DNA of 64,000 nt from Thermothielavioides terrestris NRRL 8126 (Eukaryota > Ascomycota > Sordariomycetes > Sordariales > Chaetomiaceae): the NCBI RefSeq assembly GCF_000226115.1, contig NC_016457.1:6386001-6450000 (forward strand), read 5' to 3'. The number at the start of each line of letters is the position of its first letter. The stretch's first letter is position 1. The notes beneath the pieces were generated by a model. That model did no database searches. It saw only the letters and a list, made by a program, of their open reading frames with translations, and was not told where the DNA came from. Positions 21,757-34,506 of the stretch are shown here, one piece after another. A program made the translations under genes and the position numbers.

Positions 21757-24700
21757 ATGGATCCTCCTTACGACGATGGCTTGGACGACTTCGGTATGCT
21801 CATTGACACTCTCGTTTGGATAGTCCGTTCAACATACTGATACCCCCCAGATCGCGAGCTCCTGGGCCGTAACCCTCTGCGCATCCATCCCGTCAGCAGC
21901 ACCGTCGGCCAGCAAGGAACCCCCGGATATTTTCCCACTCCAAGCAGCTCGAACATCTCCAACACCGACGGATATGGAGCATATTTTGAGGCAACCATTC
22001 TGCCGAGCCCCGGTTTAGAACCCGAATCGTTGCGACCGGCCATGCTGCCGGAAGGTGCCCGACGGATCTCGCATACCCAGGACGTGTTCCTGCAAGAGCC
22101 GGCACACCTGGCGAGGGACAGGCACCACTCGCGACAAGCCGGGGCAGCCTCGATCCAGGCCGGTCAGGAAACCTTCGACATGTGGCAGGGCATGAAAGTT
22201 ACTAACTACATGCAGAACCATACGTTTGGAATTCGCAAAGTGGCCGATCAAACGCAAGTCATTTCCCGGGCACTGGCGGCTCCAGTCCGACAGCGAGGTT
22301 GATTGCTCGCAGACGCCAAAATGCTCCGCCTCCCTCAACAAACTTCACATCACCAATGGACACATCGTCGCCAATTCCCTCCACTCCAACCGTTCACAGT
22401 GATCAAGCTACTTCGACCCCCGTTGTGCACGGGATACCCTTGGTCAGTTTGCGCCAGGCCCTGCCCGACAGATTCCGTTCCATATTTCCATACGAGCTCC
22501 TCAACGCTGTGCAATCCAAGTGTTTCGACGTTGTCTACCACACAAACGACAACGTGGTCGTCGCTGCCCCGACGGGGAGTGGGAAAACTGCTATCTTGGA
22601 GCTGGCCATTTGCAAGTTGGCGCTCGATCGGGGAAACGAGAACTTCAAGATCGTCTATCAGGCGCCGACCAAGGCCCTTTGCGCCGAGAGGGCGCGCGAC
22701 TGGGACAAGAAGTTCAGCCACATGAACTTGAAGTGTGCCGAGCTGACCGGCGATACGTCGCAGGCCGAGATGAGGCGTGTTGGTGATGCTTCCATCATTG
22801 TCACGACCCCTGAAAAATGGGACTCCATCACCCGCAAGTGGCACGACCACCGAAGGCTTCTGCAGGTGGTGGAACTGTTCCTCATCGATGAGGTTCACAT
22901 CCTGAAGGATGCTCGCGGCGCTACCCTTGAGGCCGTTGTGTCCCGGATGAAGACGATTGGGGCCAACGTCCGCTTCCTCGCCCTGAGCGCAACCGTGCCG
23001 AACTCGGAGGACATTGCAAGGTGGCTGGGCCGCAACCACACGAACCAGCAACTGCCCGCTCACCGGGAGGCCTTTGGTGAAGAGTTCCGGCCCGTGAAGC
23101 TTCAAAAGTTTGTCTACGGCTTCGAGAGCAACAGCAACGATTTCATCTTCGACAGATTCCTCGACCAGAAGCTTCCCGGCTTGATTGCCCGCCATACTCG
23201 TCAAAAGCCGATTCTCGTGTTCTGCTTTACCCGGAAGTCGTGTGAAAGCACGGCGTCATTGCTGGCGGAGTTCGCTTCCGGACGGCCTGACGGGGATCGG
23301 CTGTGGCCCGTTCCTTCCCAGCGGGTGCCAGTTCTGAGCAGGGAGCTGCAGGAGATTGTCAAGTTCGGTGTAGCGTTCCACCACGCTGGCCTAGACGCGC
23401 AGGATCGGACCGCGATCGAACAGAATTTCTTGAAGGGCCAACTTGGCGTCATCTGTTGTACCTCGACCTTGGCGGTGGGTGTCAACTTACCCTGCCACAC
23501 CGTCATCCTCAAAGGGACCGTTGGCTTCTCGGACGAGAGGCTGGAGGAGTACTCCGATTTGGAGGTCATGCAGATGCTCGGTCGCGCAGGTCGGCCACAG
23601 TTCGATGACAGCGCGACAGCCATCGTCCTCACCCGTGCCGCCAACAAGGAGCGCTACCAGAAGATGGTCTCCGGCCAGGAAGTCTTGGAGAGCACGCTTC
23701 ACCTCAACTTGATTGAGCACCTCAACTCGGAGATTTGCTTAGGAACCATTCACAATCTGGCATCCGCGAAGACGTGGCTTGGCGGGACGTTTCTGAGCGT
23801 CAGGCTCAGACGCAATCCCAACTACTATCAGCTCACCGGCGGGTCGACGAATGTGCCTCAAATCGACGACGGGCTGGAGGAGATTTGTGAGCGCGACATC
23901 AAACAACTGCAGGACGCGGAGCTTGTCACAGACCAGGAATCGTTTCGTTGCACAGAGTACGGCCGGGCAATGTCCAAGTACATGGTTGAGTTCCTCACCA
24001 TGCGACTGCTGCTGCAGATCCCGCGGGGCGTCGGCATGGAGGCCTTGGTAAGTGGGATGCTTTCTGCTTTTGTCGTCCTCACCGGATGCTAACCAGCTCA
24101 GATTACCATCTTGTCCCAGGCGTCCGAGTTCAAGGAGTTCCGCTTCAAACCGGCAGAAAGGCCCATCTTTCGCGAGATCAACCAGTCCCCCTTGATCATG
24201 TACCCGGTCAAGGAGGCGGTAACTCAGACGCGACACAAGATCTCGCTTATGATCCAGGCTCACCTCGGATGCGTGCAGTATCCCGACTCGAGCGAAGCGG
24301 CAAAAGTTCGCCGCCAGCTCGCGATGGAGAGGAAGTTGGTCTTTGAGCGGCTGAACCGCCTCGTTCGCGCCGTCATTGACTGCAAAGGGCACGATCGTGA
24401 CTCGGTCGGAACCAAGACGGCACTCGAACTTGCTCGAGCACTTGCGGCCGAGTCGTGGGAAGGCCGTGCCACCCAACTCACCCAGGTTCCGAACATCGGC
24501 CCCGTGGGAATGAGGAAGCTCGCAAGCAAGGACATCCGCACCGTCTTGCAACTTGCCGACAAGGATTATGATGAGATTGAGCGCCTGTTATCACGACAGC
24601 CTCCCTTTGGCAAGAATTTGCAAGCAGTACTCGAGAAATTTCCGCGCTTGGACGTGGAAGCCGCTGTCGTTCGCCACAGACTTCAACCAAGGTCGGAGGA

Positions 24701-26405
24701 GCCCGTCGTCATCGAGGTGAAGGCGACACTCCGTTACCTAAACAGAAAAGGGCCGCCGAACTGGCTGAATCGAGTACCAGCCCTAACCTTCCTGGCCGAG
24801 ACTAGTGATGGGGTCCTCGTTTACTTCTGGCGCGGGAGTATGAGAAAACTGGATGCGCAAGCCGGCTTGGAGTTGAGATTCTCCGTTGCGCTCCGGGATG
24901 TCAACGATTACCTCGTTTGCCAATTCAGTTGCGAGGAGATCGTCGGCACGGTTGTGTCGAAGAAGGTCGAACACAAGCTGCCGGCGTCGGTGTTTCCCCA
25001 AAGGCGGGCTCCAACAATGGTCGCCTCTAGTCGGGGCACCAGAGCCAACAGTCACGCGTACCTCGACAACGACGAGATTGAGGACTCGGATCTACTTCTG
25101 GCGGCTGAGAAGGCTCTTGCACACTCCTCAACAGATGCTGAAGCGAGAGTCACAGCCGAGGAGGGAATCGAGGAATATCCGCCGGTGGATGAGTTGCGCG
25201 AGATGGCGGGTTCAGGCAGTCAAGCGGCGGACGAGTTCGACAGTCATCTGGCAGCACAAGAGGATGCAGACGAGATGGATCCCACTCAGATCACACCCCG
25301 GGAGCCCACCAGGTTGCCAAACGGCAAATGGCAGTGCAATCATACATGCAGCGGAGGAGCGCCTACGAGGTCAGGCAAGCCCTGTAACCATCGTTGTTGC
25401 AGGGAGGGCCTTGACAAACCCCGCAGGCGTCTTTCACAGCGAACGAAGAGGACAAGCGAGAGTGCCATGGAGGGAACAGTTGACCTGGCCCGATCCGGGC
25501 CGAGCAAGAGGCCACAACAACATTCTGCGGCACAAGGTCCTGCATCCGGCACTCAAAATCCCGCGAAGCGACAGAAGGTTCACGCATCCGGGTCAACCTC
25601 ATCATTGACTCAAACGACGTTAGTCTTGCCATGTAAACGTCTCAATGACGCCCCAGAGAATGCCAGAAAAAATGTCGACTTCAACACGGCGGACCTCGAG
25701 TGCATCGATCTCTCAGGCATCGACGAAGATGATGGCGACATCTTCAAAACCGGTCCGCATGGTCTACCGGAAGGAGCAGGAGCAGGAGCTGACGCGGAAG
25801 TGTCGAAGAAGCCGGCGCCAAAGGCTGCAGGCAGCTCAGCCGATGGCATTACCCAACCGAGAACGGATTCTCAAACGGCAACAACTGCTCCCATCTCGGC
25901 CACGCCGTTGACAAAACCCCAGACACATTCTGCTGAGCAGCAGGGCGATTACGGCGAGGCCTTTGACGATGACGATTTTCTGTTTCTCGAAAACTCTCTG
26001 TCACCACGTCATCCCGTCACCCCCGGCGGCACAGCTAGTGCGTTCAAGTCAGGTGCGAGCGACGAAGCCCTGTATCAGGGGATATCCGAGAAGTTCGCCA
26101 AAACTGGTGGCGCCGGCGTTTCCCACCAGGATCTTGGCGACGAAGATATCTCAATGTCCCAGAGACCAGTTGACAATCCAAGTTCCTCGCTGTTCATCGA
26201 CGATGTGCCACAACTGGGCCCGGACACGTCCCCCAACAGTCCGTCAGAACATGTGGTGTCGGCGGTATCTGATGGAGGAGCTGCGGCCAATGCTACGGGC
26301 ACAAACCTGGAGAAGCAGCACTCTAGGCCCGATGAGCCGGCTTGGGTCGCCGAGTTCGATCCCGAATTTGTTGATATGTTCAGGGGGTTTGTCACGTTTG
26401 TGTGA
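21757..26405 (+). CDS. mer3: Meiotic DNA helicase HFM1/MER3
   Basis: Four exons (21757-21793, 21851-22162, 22216-24047, 24102-26405) join in frame to 1494 residues. Landmarks in order: a disordered N-terminus, LPDRFRSIFPYELLNAVQSKCF, Walker A APTGSGKT, the DEVH box, SATVPN, motif VI GRAGRPQFD, a winged helix, then a Sec63-like domain (from about ITILSQASEFKEFRFKP) with an IGPVGMRKLASK helix-hairpin-helix region. A Cys/His cluster WQCNHTCSGG...CNHRCC follows and matches the zinc-binding motif of HFM1/MER3 proteins. This Ski2-like helicase acts in ZMM-type crossover formation. Exon 2 would read into a stop near 22300 without the 53-bp intron 22163-22215, which ends in TACTAAC plus CAG. The C-terminal 400 residues are disordered and acidic. 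The frame is intact. Confidence 0.92.
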
Positions 26406-27323
26406 CCTGGGCCAATGTGCCAGTATCATGGTCTCAGGCGCACCTCGCTGTGCATGCATGAGGGTGTCTCGGGTGTTGGAACCAAGCAAGTTGCTGTTTG
26501 CTGTGGTACGTTACCTACCAGGCGTGGTATGTTGGCGTACGCTGTCCAGCTATGGGTTTCATGGGGCTTGGAGAGAGAAGCATGCTCGTGGGATGTGTCC
26601 TGATTTGCTGGGAAATCTCCGTTCGAGATTTGCTCTTTAATCTTCTCTCTGGCGGTAAATCGCAATAGGGAAGCCAATATTTTGCTGTCTTATTGCATCT
26701 TACCGTTATGTGTTAATGCGGCCGATGGGCTTCATTGCCCTCTGATCCTGCGCCGACACGCCACATCAGTCGTGAGAGCAGCGGCGGATTCAAGTCACCC
26801 CAAACACTCCGCGACGGCGGGACGCCACCGCAACCCAAGTGCAGTATGCAGCACCAACTCCGCATCGTACGGGCTCTGGGCTGGGAGTAGCGCAAACTGT
26901 GTGACTCCATTCGCTGACGTGCAGGTGGCCAACTCGACGAGACATTGTGATGTGTAGTGAGAGAGAGACAGGTTTCCGGAACTGGGCGCTGAACCGACAT
27001 CTCAGAATGGCTCGAACTTGGAAAACAGCAGGACTGTGGTCTCCACAGTCGGGGAGGCGTTCGGCCAATTGACGCCGACAGTGGCGCAGCTGAAGAGTAC
27101 GGAGGTCCGACGTGCCCGGACTTTGGGGATCACGACGGCAGGGGAATAACCAGTCGATAGGTCTATGTTGTTGACTTATCACGAGAGGGTCCCAAAGAGA
27201 ATGGGGGCATAAAAGGTCTTTGGGCTGTCTCTCTCATGGGACGAAGACCGCCAACCTGCGCTCTCTTCACGGAAACCCTGCCACTGGGATCAGCTATTTA
27301 TTTTTCTCAGCCAAGTTCGAACA
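26406..27323. other. Intergenic, no supported gene
   Basis: This holds the 3' region of the helicase gene and the promoter of the MFS gene. No frame stands out on either strand. Confidence 0.4.
27208..27216 (+). promoter_or_regulatory. TATA-like box of the MFS gene
   Basis: CATAAAAGG lies about 110 bases upstream of the ATG at 27324 and precedes a CT-rich stretch. This is typical spacing for a fungal polymerase II promoter. Confidence 0.4.
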
Positions 27324-29222
27324 ATGGCGGACTCTGACAGTTCCGATGTGACAGCCACCCACGAACGCTTCAGCAATGAAAAGAAGCATCTCGCCGGCCA
27401 CACCGTCGACGTCGTCCGCACCCTCCGGGACGCGGACGCAGAGACAGCTGCTGCCGACTTCCACCGGCCGCACGGTACACCGCCGTCGTCGGCGCCCTCC
27501 AAGCCCGCGGACGTCCACTGCCAGGGTAGCAACAACACCACCTTGATTCCCCGACCGTCGGCCAGCCCTGACGATCCGCTCAACTGGTCGTGGATGAAGA
27601 AGCACGCCGTCCTGCTGGCGCTCATCCCGGGGTGCCTACTGAGCGATTGGACACTGACGTGGGGCACGACGGTGTTTGAGATGCAGGCGCCCGAGTGGTA
27701 AGCCCCCCAAACCCAGACGACTCGCTTTCGTGCTACGCTCGACGTTTGGTCTCGTATTGACACTGTTTTGGGTGGACAGGGGCATGACCGTCGAGGCTGT
27801 CGCACAGTCTGTCAGCCCGGGTATCTTCATGCAGGGGCCCGGCGGGCTGCTTGCGGTGCCGCTGAGTGAGCGATATGGCAGGTGCGTTGTTTTGATCCCT
27901 TTGTCGTTTGTCCCTCTACACTAGTTCTCTGGGGCCCCCATGGCCGAGTCCTTTCCCTCCCTTTCACAGCAATCCCCAACCCCACGCGGCTCATACCTAC
28001 TCCCTACCTACCTCAACCAGACCTAACCATTCCTTCCCTCCCCACCCACAGACTCCCTGTCCTGTTTTACACCCAACTCCTCACGCTCGCCGCAACCCTC
28101 GGCGCGACCCTCGCCCCGACCTACCCGGTCTTCACGCTCTTCCGCGCCCTGCAGGGCCTCTTCGGCGCCGCGCCGCAGGTCATCGGCCTCAGCGTCGTGC
28201 ACGACCTCTTCTTCTTCCACGAGCGCGCCCGCAAGGTCAACCTCTGGGCCGCCTCCTTCCTCGTCGGCCCCTACCTCGGCCCGCTGCTGTCCAGCCTGCT
28301 GGTCCTGCGGCTCGGGTGGCGGGCCGACTTTGGCGTGCTCGTCGGGTTGTATGCGCTCAGCGTGCTTGTGGTCGCGCTGCTGGGGGATGAGACGCTTTTT
28401 GTGAGGGGTCCGGGGGCTGGGGGCGGTGAAGATGGTAAAGGGGAGGGGAGGGGCTGGCTGAGGAAGCGGGTGGAGAGGTTGCTTGGGATTGAGGGGTGGA
28501 GGAAGGCGGCGGCGGGCCGGCCGGGGCTGTGGGAGGTGTTCCGCCACCAGTGCGCGCTGCTCGCCCGGCCGTACGTGCTGCTGCCCACGGCGCTGTTTGT
28601 CATGCCCATCACCATGTGGACCATCGGTGTTGTCTCGACCATCTCACAGTTTGTGCTGCCGCCGGTGGCGGCGGGCGGGTACGGGTTCAGTCTGGTCGGG
28701 CTGGCGATGCTGTACTGGGCGCCCATCGTCGGGACGCTGGCTGCTGAGGCGTGGGGCCACTGGTTCAACGATTTCCTCGCGAAGCGGCACATGGCGCGGT
28801 ACGGGTTCGAGTGCCGGCTGACGGCGGCGTATCCGGCAGTGGTGATCGGCGCGGCGGGGCTGGTGCTTTTTGGGCAGACGCTGGAGCACCAGCTGAGCTG
28901 GGCTGGGCTGGCGGTCGGTTGGGCTATGCTGTGCTTCTGCACGCTGGCGAACATGACGGCCGTGTCGGCGTACCTGCTCGACTGTCTGCCGCGTCACGCC
29001 GCGCTGACAGGGGCCTGGCTCAACTTCGGGCGGGTGGTTGGTGGCTTCAGCGTGGCCTACTTCCAGATGCCGTGGGTTCATCGCAACGGACCGGCCCTGG
29101 CCTTTGGCTGCCAGGCGGTTGTGATAGTGGGCGCGAGCTTGCTGATTATGGTTACTCAAGCCTGGGGGCGGAAGTGGAGAGTCAAGGTTCCGGCACCGGG
29201 AGGAGGGGAAGTGTTGGAATGA
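27324..29222 (+). CDS. MFS transporter (DHA1-like drug:H+ antiporter)
   Basis: Three exons (27324-27697, 27780-27881, 28052-29222) give 548 residues. About 95 hydrophilic residues precede the DPLNWSWMKKHAVLLALI motif that opens fungal DHA1 carriers. About twelve helices follow, with the loop motif PLSERYGRLPV after helix 2 and LFRALQGLFGAAPQVIGLSVVHDLFFFHERARKVN cut across helix 4 and the following loop, both family hallmarks. A central basic loop lies near residues 300-330. The carrier sits in the plasma membrane; its substrate is unknown. It lies 680 bp upstream of a sugar-type oxidoreductase on the same strand. The frame is intact and very GC-rich in its second half. Confidence 0.88.
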
Positions 29223-29901
29223 GAGCTCAGGGCGGCAGTATGGCAATTGGTGGCAGGGCAGAGTTACTACGCTGGTGTCTTCGTCTATTTTGAACGGAGG
29301 TGACTAAGTTCTTTGATAGATCAAACAGGCCGTCCAACTGATTTGCGGGAGGAAAGCACCAGCGTTCTGGAGGTTTCAAATTACGAGGCGCAACGCAAGT
29401 GGTGGAAGGCGCCAAATAGACAAAGTAATTCCCTCTCGGTCGGTCGCGGGTTCCACGATTCACCTAGGGATCACTTTCCTAAGAATCAGATATTGAGGTA
29501 AGGACTGGTGGATGAGATGATGAGATCGACCCCCAGACTCTCCTATCGGAGACAATCAAGCTTAACGACGATTACACTACCTAGATGTAGCTAGCTTTAG
29601 ACACCAGGGAAAATGCCGTCTCCTGGCACAACTCCGCGTTTCACTTGCAACATGCTGTGCTGCCCCCACCCAGGCTCCTAATTACCCGGCGAGTTGTTCC
29701 CACTTGGCAGCATTTGGGCTCCATCCTGGCCGTGTCGACGGCCCGATTCTATGGAACTGGGCGAACTCCACCCACCTTGAACGAGGGGCAAACTTGAAAA
29801 GCAAAAGAGTGCTCCAATCCTCCTTGTTTACCCGTCATATCTTTCCACCAACTCAACGGGAAACACAAAGCCAGCTAAAAGCCACAAGATACACAATCAA
29901 A
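29223..29901. other. Intergenic between MFS and oxidoreductase genes
   Basis: This is the promoter of the oxidoreductase gene. I see no gene, repeat or RNA. Confidence 0.4.
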
Positions 29902-31116
29902 ATGGTCGGAATAGCCCTTCTCGGCGCAGGCATCTTCGCCCGTGAAGGCAAGTCCTCTTCCATGTCCTCCAGCCAACTTGTGTACTGAATTAATAATCCA
30001 CTAATACCCCTCACGCAGAACACCTCCCGGCCATCGAAGCCACGCCATCGCTGACGCTCAAAGCGGTCTACTCGCGCTCGCAGCGCTCGGCCGAGGCGCT
30101 CGCGGCGGCGTGCAAAGACCCGTCCTCGGTGGCCGTCTACTACGACGAGCCGGCGACGCTGGGCAAGTCGCTCAGCGACCTGCTGGCGCGCGCCGACGTG
30201 GCCGCCGTCGACGTCGTGCTGCCCATCCTGCGCCAGCCCGACGTGGTGCGCGCCGCGCTGCAGGCGGGCAAGCACGTGCTCAGCGAGAAGCCCGTGGCCG
30301 GGGACGTGGCGGCCGCGCGCGCGCTGATCGGGTGGTACGAGGCGTGGGAGGGGCCCGGGCAGCAGGGAGGCGCGGGCAAGCCGCTGTGGGGGGTCGCGGA
30401 GAATTGGCGGTTCATGGAGTCGCTGCGGTATGCGGCGCGGAGGGTCGGGGAGATCGGCGGGCAGGTGGTCAGCTTTCGGTTGGTGCAGCATGGGTTTATG
30501 AGGGAGGATAACAAGTATTTCAACACGGAGTGTAAGTCGTTCGTGACGATGGCCGGGATGGGTTGGGTGCTGACATCCTCGGCGCATCACAGGGCGGAAA
30601 ACGCCAGCTCACCAGGGAGGCTTCCTGCTTGACGCCGGCGTGCACTTCGTCGCTGGCTTGCGGTTCTTGCTTGCCGCGGCCGGCCAGAGCATCAGGCAGC
30701 TGGCGGGCTTCACGGCGCTGCTCAACAAGCCGCTGGTTCCCGTGGACACCGTCCACGCCGCGGCGGTCACGCAGGACGGCAAGCCCGGCACCATCACCAT
30801 GTCGTTCGGCACCGAGTTCAAGTCGGCCATGGAGATCGAGATCGTGACCACGAAAGGCGCGGTCGTGTGGAGCCCGACCGAGGTGAAGACGACCGTCGGG
30901 AAGGGCGACGGGAGCGGCGACACGGTCGAGGAGAAGAAGGAGTTTCCCCGCAACTTCGGAGTCGCGGCCGAAGTTGCCGCCTTTGCGCAGGCCGTCGAAG
31001 CTGGGGAGCTCGACCGGTTGCAGTCACCGTCTGAGGCTTTCATCGACCTCGAGATTCTGCAAGCGCTTCTCGAGTCCGGCGCGGGCGGCGGGGTGGTCAA
31101 GACAATTGGCGCTTGA
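29902..31116 (+). CDS. Gfo/Idh/MocA family NAD(P)-dependent oxidoreductase
   Basis: Three exons (29902-29947, 30019-30531, 30593-31116) give 360 residues. The N-terminus MVGIALLGAGIFARE is a Rossmann G.GxxG element. The family signature GKHVLSEKPVAGD, with the conserved Glu-Lys-Pro, lies near residue 105. ENWRFMESLR and a GGFLLDAGVHFVAGLRFL segment match the C-terminal alpha/beta domain. The enzyme probably oxidises a sugar, polyol or related alcohol; the substrate cannot be read from sequence. The first intron starts GCAAGT rather than GT, a GC-AG intron, and is needed to give GAREEHLPAIEA. The frame is intact. Confidence 0.9.
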
Positions 31117-31531
31117 TGCGTATCCTCGATGTGATGGTTCCCAGGCATGGCGCTCCGCTGTGCGGTTCAGCCAGAAATTAGAACCAGCTGGCGATATAGA
31201 TATTGCCGCAACCGTGGGGCACAGCTAGACATACCGCGAATGCAGCTCTGCCTTGACGCTCTTGGTGCCGAAAATCGGACTGTGCGGCAGAGCCAGCAGA
31301 AAGAGATACGGGCTACCGCGACTGTTGAGAAGCCACTTAATCCACCGAAACCCATCTTTGACCAAAGATTTTCGTATACACAGACCATTAGTTGGGGTGC
31401 GGTGGACATTCCTGGTGCAAAACGCCGGAAAGACACCTTCGTGCTTTGCGCAGTTCAATATGCCACAACACGCGAAGATTGCTCGGATCAAGGTCGACAA
31501 AATATGCTGTCCAACCGCCCCAAGGCCGATG
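31117..31531. other. Intergenic, convergent 3' ends
   Basis: This is a short space between the oxidoreductase and the minus-strand regulator. Nothing is recognised. Confidence 0.4.
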
Positions 31532-33981
31532 CTAGGAATCCATCCAGGAATTACTTGCCGCAGTGGGGTCGAGCAAGGCATTCCAGAACTCCTCATCCAG
31601 CTCCTGGGGCATGGAGGGAGGAGGCATACTTCGCGATGGCATGAAATGATCCATGTCCATGCGGGAAGATTGAGGCACCAGGGGGGCATGCGGCCCGTTC
31701 CTGCACCCACCAACATCATCGGCAGTGCCTGACGCGGACACCTTGGCCAGATACCACTGCCGGATCCACGAGATCTTGGTGCTATAGGCGGCGAGAACGG
31801 ACTTGAAGTCGTCGTCCTTGAACTTGCGCCGGCGCCCGAGAGATTCGGCCAGAGCGTCAGCCTGTCTGAACCGGTCGCTGAGATTCTGGCATGTGGCCGG
31901 GAAGTCGAAGGCTCGTCTGGCCAGGCCGACATCCCAGTCGGCATCGTGCAGCATCAGGAGCCGGCTCGATGTGACGAAGGCAAAGGCCATGTAGGCGGTG
32001 GTCACGAGCGGCATGTGGCCGAGGCTGTCGAGGGGGATTTTGGCGTAGGCCGCGAAGAAATCCGCCACGGCCTGCAGGCAGTTTGACAGAGCCTCGGTAC
32101 GAGCAGCCGATTTCCGAGGGTCGTGTGAACGCGGCGCAGGGCGCATGCGAAGAGCGGGCTCGTAGAGCCGGATGAGCAGTCCGTGCTACTGGGTCCAGAG
32201 CAGGACTGCTCCAATGGGTAAGGCGAGTTTTGGTCAGATGTTCTTTGAATTCGCATCATACAAGCAGGGTAAACGTATTTCAATCTTGCTTACCATTGCG
32301 TTGCACCTCGGCGGGCTGGCTTCGCACCAGAGCGTCCAACTCCTTCCGGGCTGTCGATATCATCATGTGAACCGGCACGCCCATCGACAACGGTGTGTCG
32401 TCTGAATCGGGGTTTGGGAAAGTGTCGGTTACCCGGCTGAGGAGCCGCTGCAGGTGGACGAGCGCGACTAGGAATGTGTCCGATTCCTGTTCTTGAGCAG
32501 AGAGCAAGATATCGCAACAATGCGATAGGTATGGTGTAGCAGGCATCAAGCTCCCTGTACGCTGGAAAAGAGACGAGATCCTGTACCACGTCCGACGTGT
32601 CGTCAGCGACCACGTCAATCACGGGCGAAGAAATCTTGGCGCTGATGAATGTGGCCTACACGGTATTCAGGTAGTAGAAACCTAGCATCGCTCTCATGTC
32701 ATCCAGAGTGTGATGACCGTACTTTGCCAGTCCTTTCACCTTTCGTATGGCATCAGGCAGGAAGGACTGACGTCCAGGACCGTAGACGTTAGGAGGCTTA
32801 TGCAACCCGAGATCAAGTACGAGCGTGCTCGCCAGGTGGAGAAGGTCGGTGGCCTGCGACTCGATATAAAACTGAAAGTCCCCCCAAGACAGACGAGTCA
32901 GCCAACGAACTCCGAGCGCGCGGCCTGTCTGCTGCGCTCCATACCAGGCAATGAAGACGAGCAGCGCTTGCAGAAGCTCGAGGCACCTCTCCTGCTCCAC
33001 AATTACGCGCTGTGAAATGGTCTGGCGGAACCAGCGGTCCACGCTCTTCTGGACCTCGGCTGTCTGAGGAACGACAACCTGCAAAATAGTGCGCAGAAGG
33101 AAGGGAGAAGTCTGGTCGAGCTCGGCAGCGGCTGTTGTGACGTGGACTGGAACGAAGGGAAAATAAGGAGAGTAGGACGTGCGATACAGGTTGAGAGCGG
33201 CATCGGCCTCGGCGAGAGGCAAGACAAAGCCCGGAACTATCTGGATAGCTTCTGCCTGTACTTGCGTCGTCAGAGGAGGCTCGGAAGCAACCACCGGGCG
33301 TGGTGTTTCAAGAGATGCAGGCGAGTGAGAATATCGCTGAGTTTGCGACTCGGATGGGTCTTGTGGTTTGGCGCCACGGTGGTCTGGAGGGGGTGCTGGG
33401 TTGCTCTCGGCAGTATTGAGCAGCGACATGATGCCTTCAAGCTTTTCTTCGAGTTTGCGGACACGGCTGATCATGTAAGCGAAGCACCCGTCTTCGATCA
33501 AAATGAGTAGAAGGCCAAGACACTCACGTCGATGGGCCCCTTTTCTTGCGGTCCCTCATCGGCGACAAGACGCAACTCTTCTTCAGCTTTGCACATCTGC
33601 AGTTTCATCGAGAGGCAGTCAGCATGCTTGCCGGACCGGTGGTTTGCAGCATCACATGTTTGAGTCTTTGACAGCAACCATGTCTCCTCACGTCTTTGCC
33701 CAAGCCTAACATATCCCGCAACAGCAACACGCTCTGGGCATGCATCGCGGATTGTGAACGTACCTGATGCATGCAACGGGTCCCGACTTGATGGGCTCAG
33801 CGGGCCACTCACACTTGAGCTTCGATCGGGAGCAACTTTGACATGCCCGAGGCCGAAAGTGGCCCATACCGGGCTCGGGACTCCGATGGGCACCGGTGGC
33901 AGCCGCGGCGTCACCTGCACCGCTACTTGATCCTGCCGTCGACATTGGCTCGGCTGCGCCGACAGTTGCAGTAATTCCCAT
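31532..33981 (-). pseudogene. Zn(II)2Cys6 transcription factor with an in-frame stop
   Basis: Exons join to a full fungal regulator. The zinc cluster CQSCSRSKLKC, 13 residues, CIRC, 6 residues, C is completed only when the intron after CIR is removed. A linker and short coiled coil (RVRKLEEKLEGI) follow, then the middle homology region (WYGAQQTGRALGVRW, MLGFYYLNTV, TPYLSHCCDILLSAQE). The protein ends with a Ser/Pro tail at 31532. After the intron ending near 32200, the frame reads LLWTQ, TAG (32186-32188), HGLLIRLYEPAL. No alternative GT-AG junction I can find avoids this stop and keeps the downstream frame, which stays open for another 210 codons. The start could be 33981 or 33945. It is divergent from the MFS gene at 34507, the usual layout for a cluster regulator. 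Confidence 0.75.
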
Positions 33982-34506
33982 CCAGGGTCCGTCGAAAAGG
34001 GGGGTTCAAGTTCCGATCGCCGAATTCAACGGGATGCTTGAGGGCGAGATTCAGGCGCTGCTGGTTCGACGATGGCCCAAGTACATGCTCAGGGATCATG
34101 ACCGATGTGGTCCTTGCTCAGGGGCAGGTTGGCGGCTCGGCGGCAAAATGTCGCCCGACTCCGGGAGACGCAGCACTCTGTTGTGGGGCGAAGACCACAG
34201 CACTCCTCGACAGTGCGACAGTGCTGGCAACCCCTGGCAACAGGTTACCCAAATCGAGCCATCGGGAACGCCGAAACGCCCGACCACTCCCAATGGGCGG
34301 CAATGAAACCAAACAATCGTCTGAATCATGGCGCTGAGTTGCTCCTTGGGGCCCGAGGCCCTGCTCAGTCTCTCATATACAAGTGCCCAGGTTTTCCTTA
34401 CTGCCACAGATGCCGCGAATACCACGCACTTGAGCTGATGTGTGGCGATCAATAGTTGACCCCTTCGTGCGTTCAAGACTAAGATCTGCTTGGACAGACA
34501 GCGAAG
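33982..34506. promoter_or_regulatory. Divergent promoter between regulator and MFS pump
   Basis: This 525-bp interval separates the divergent starts of the Zn2Cys6 factor and the MFS pump. I could not identify a clear CGG-type inverted pair as an operator. Its position makes it the likely shared control region. Confidence 0.4.
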
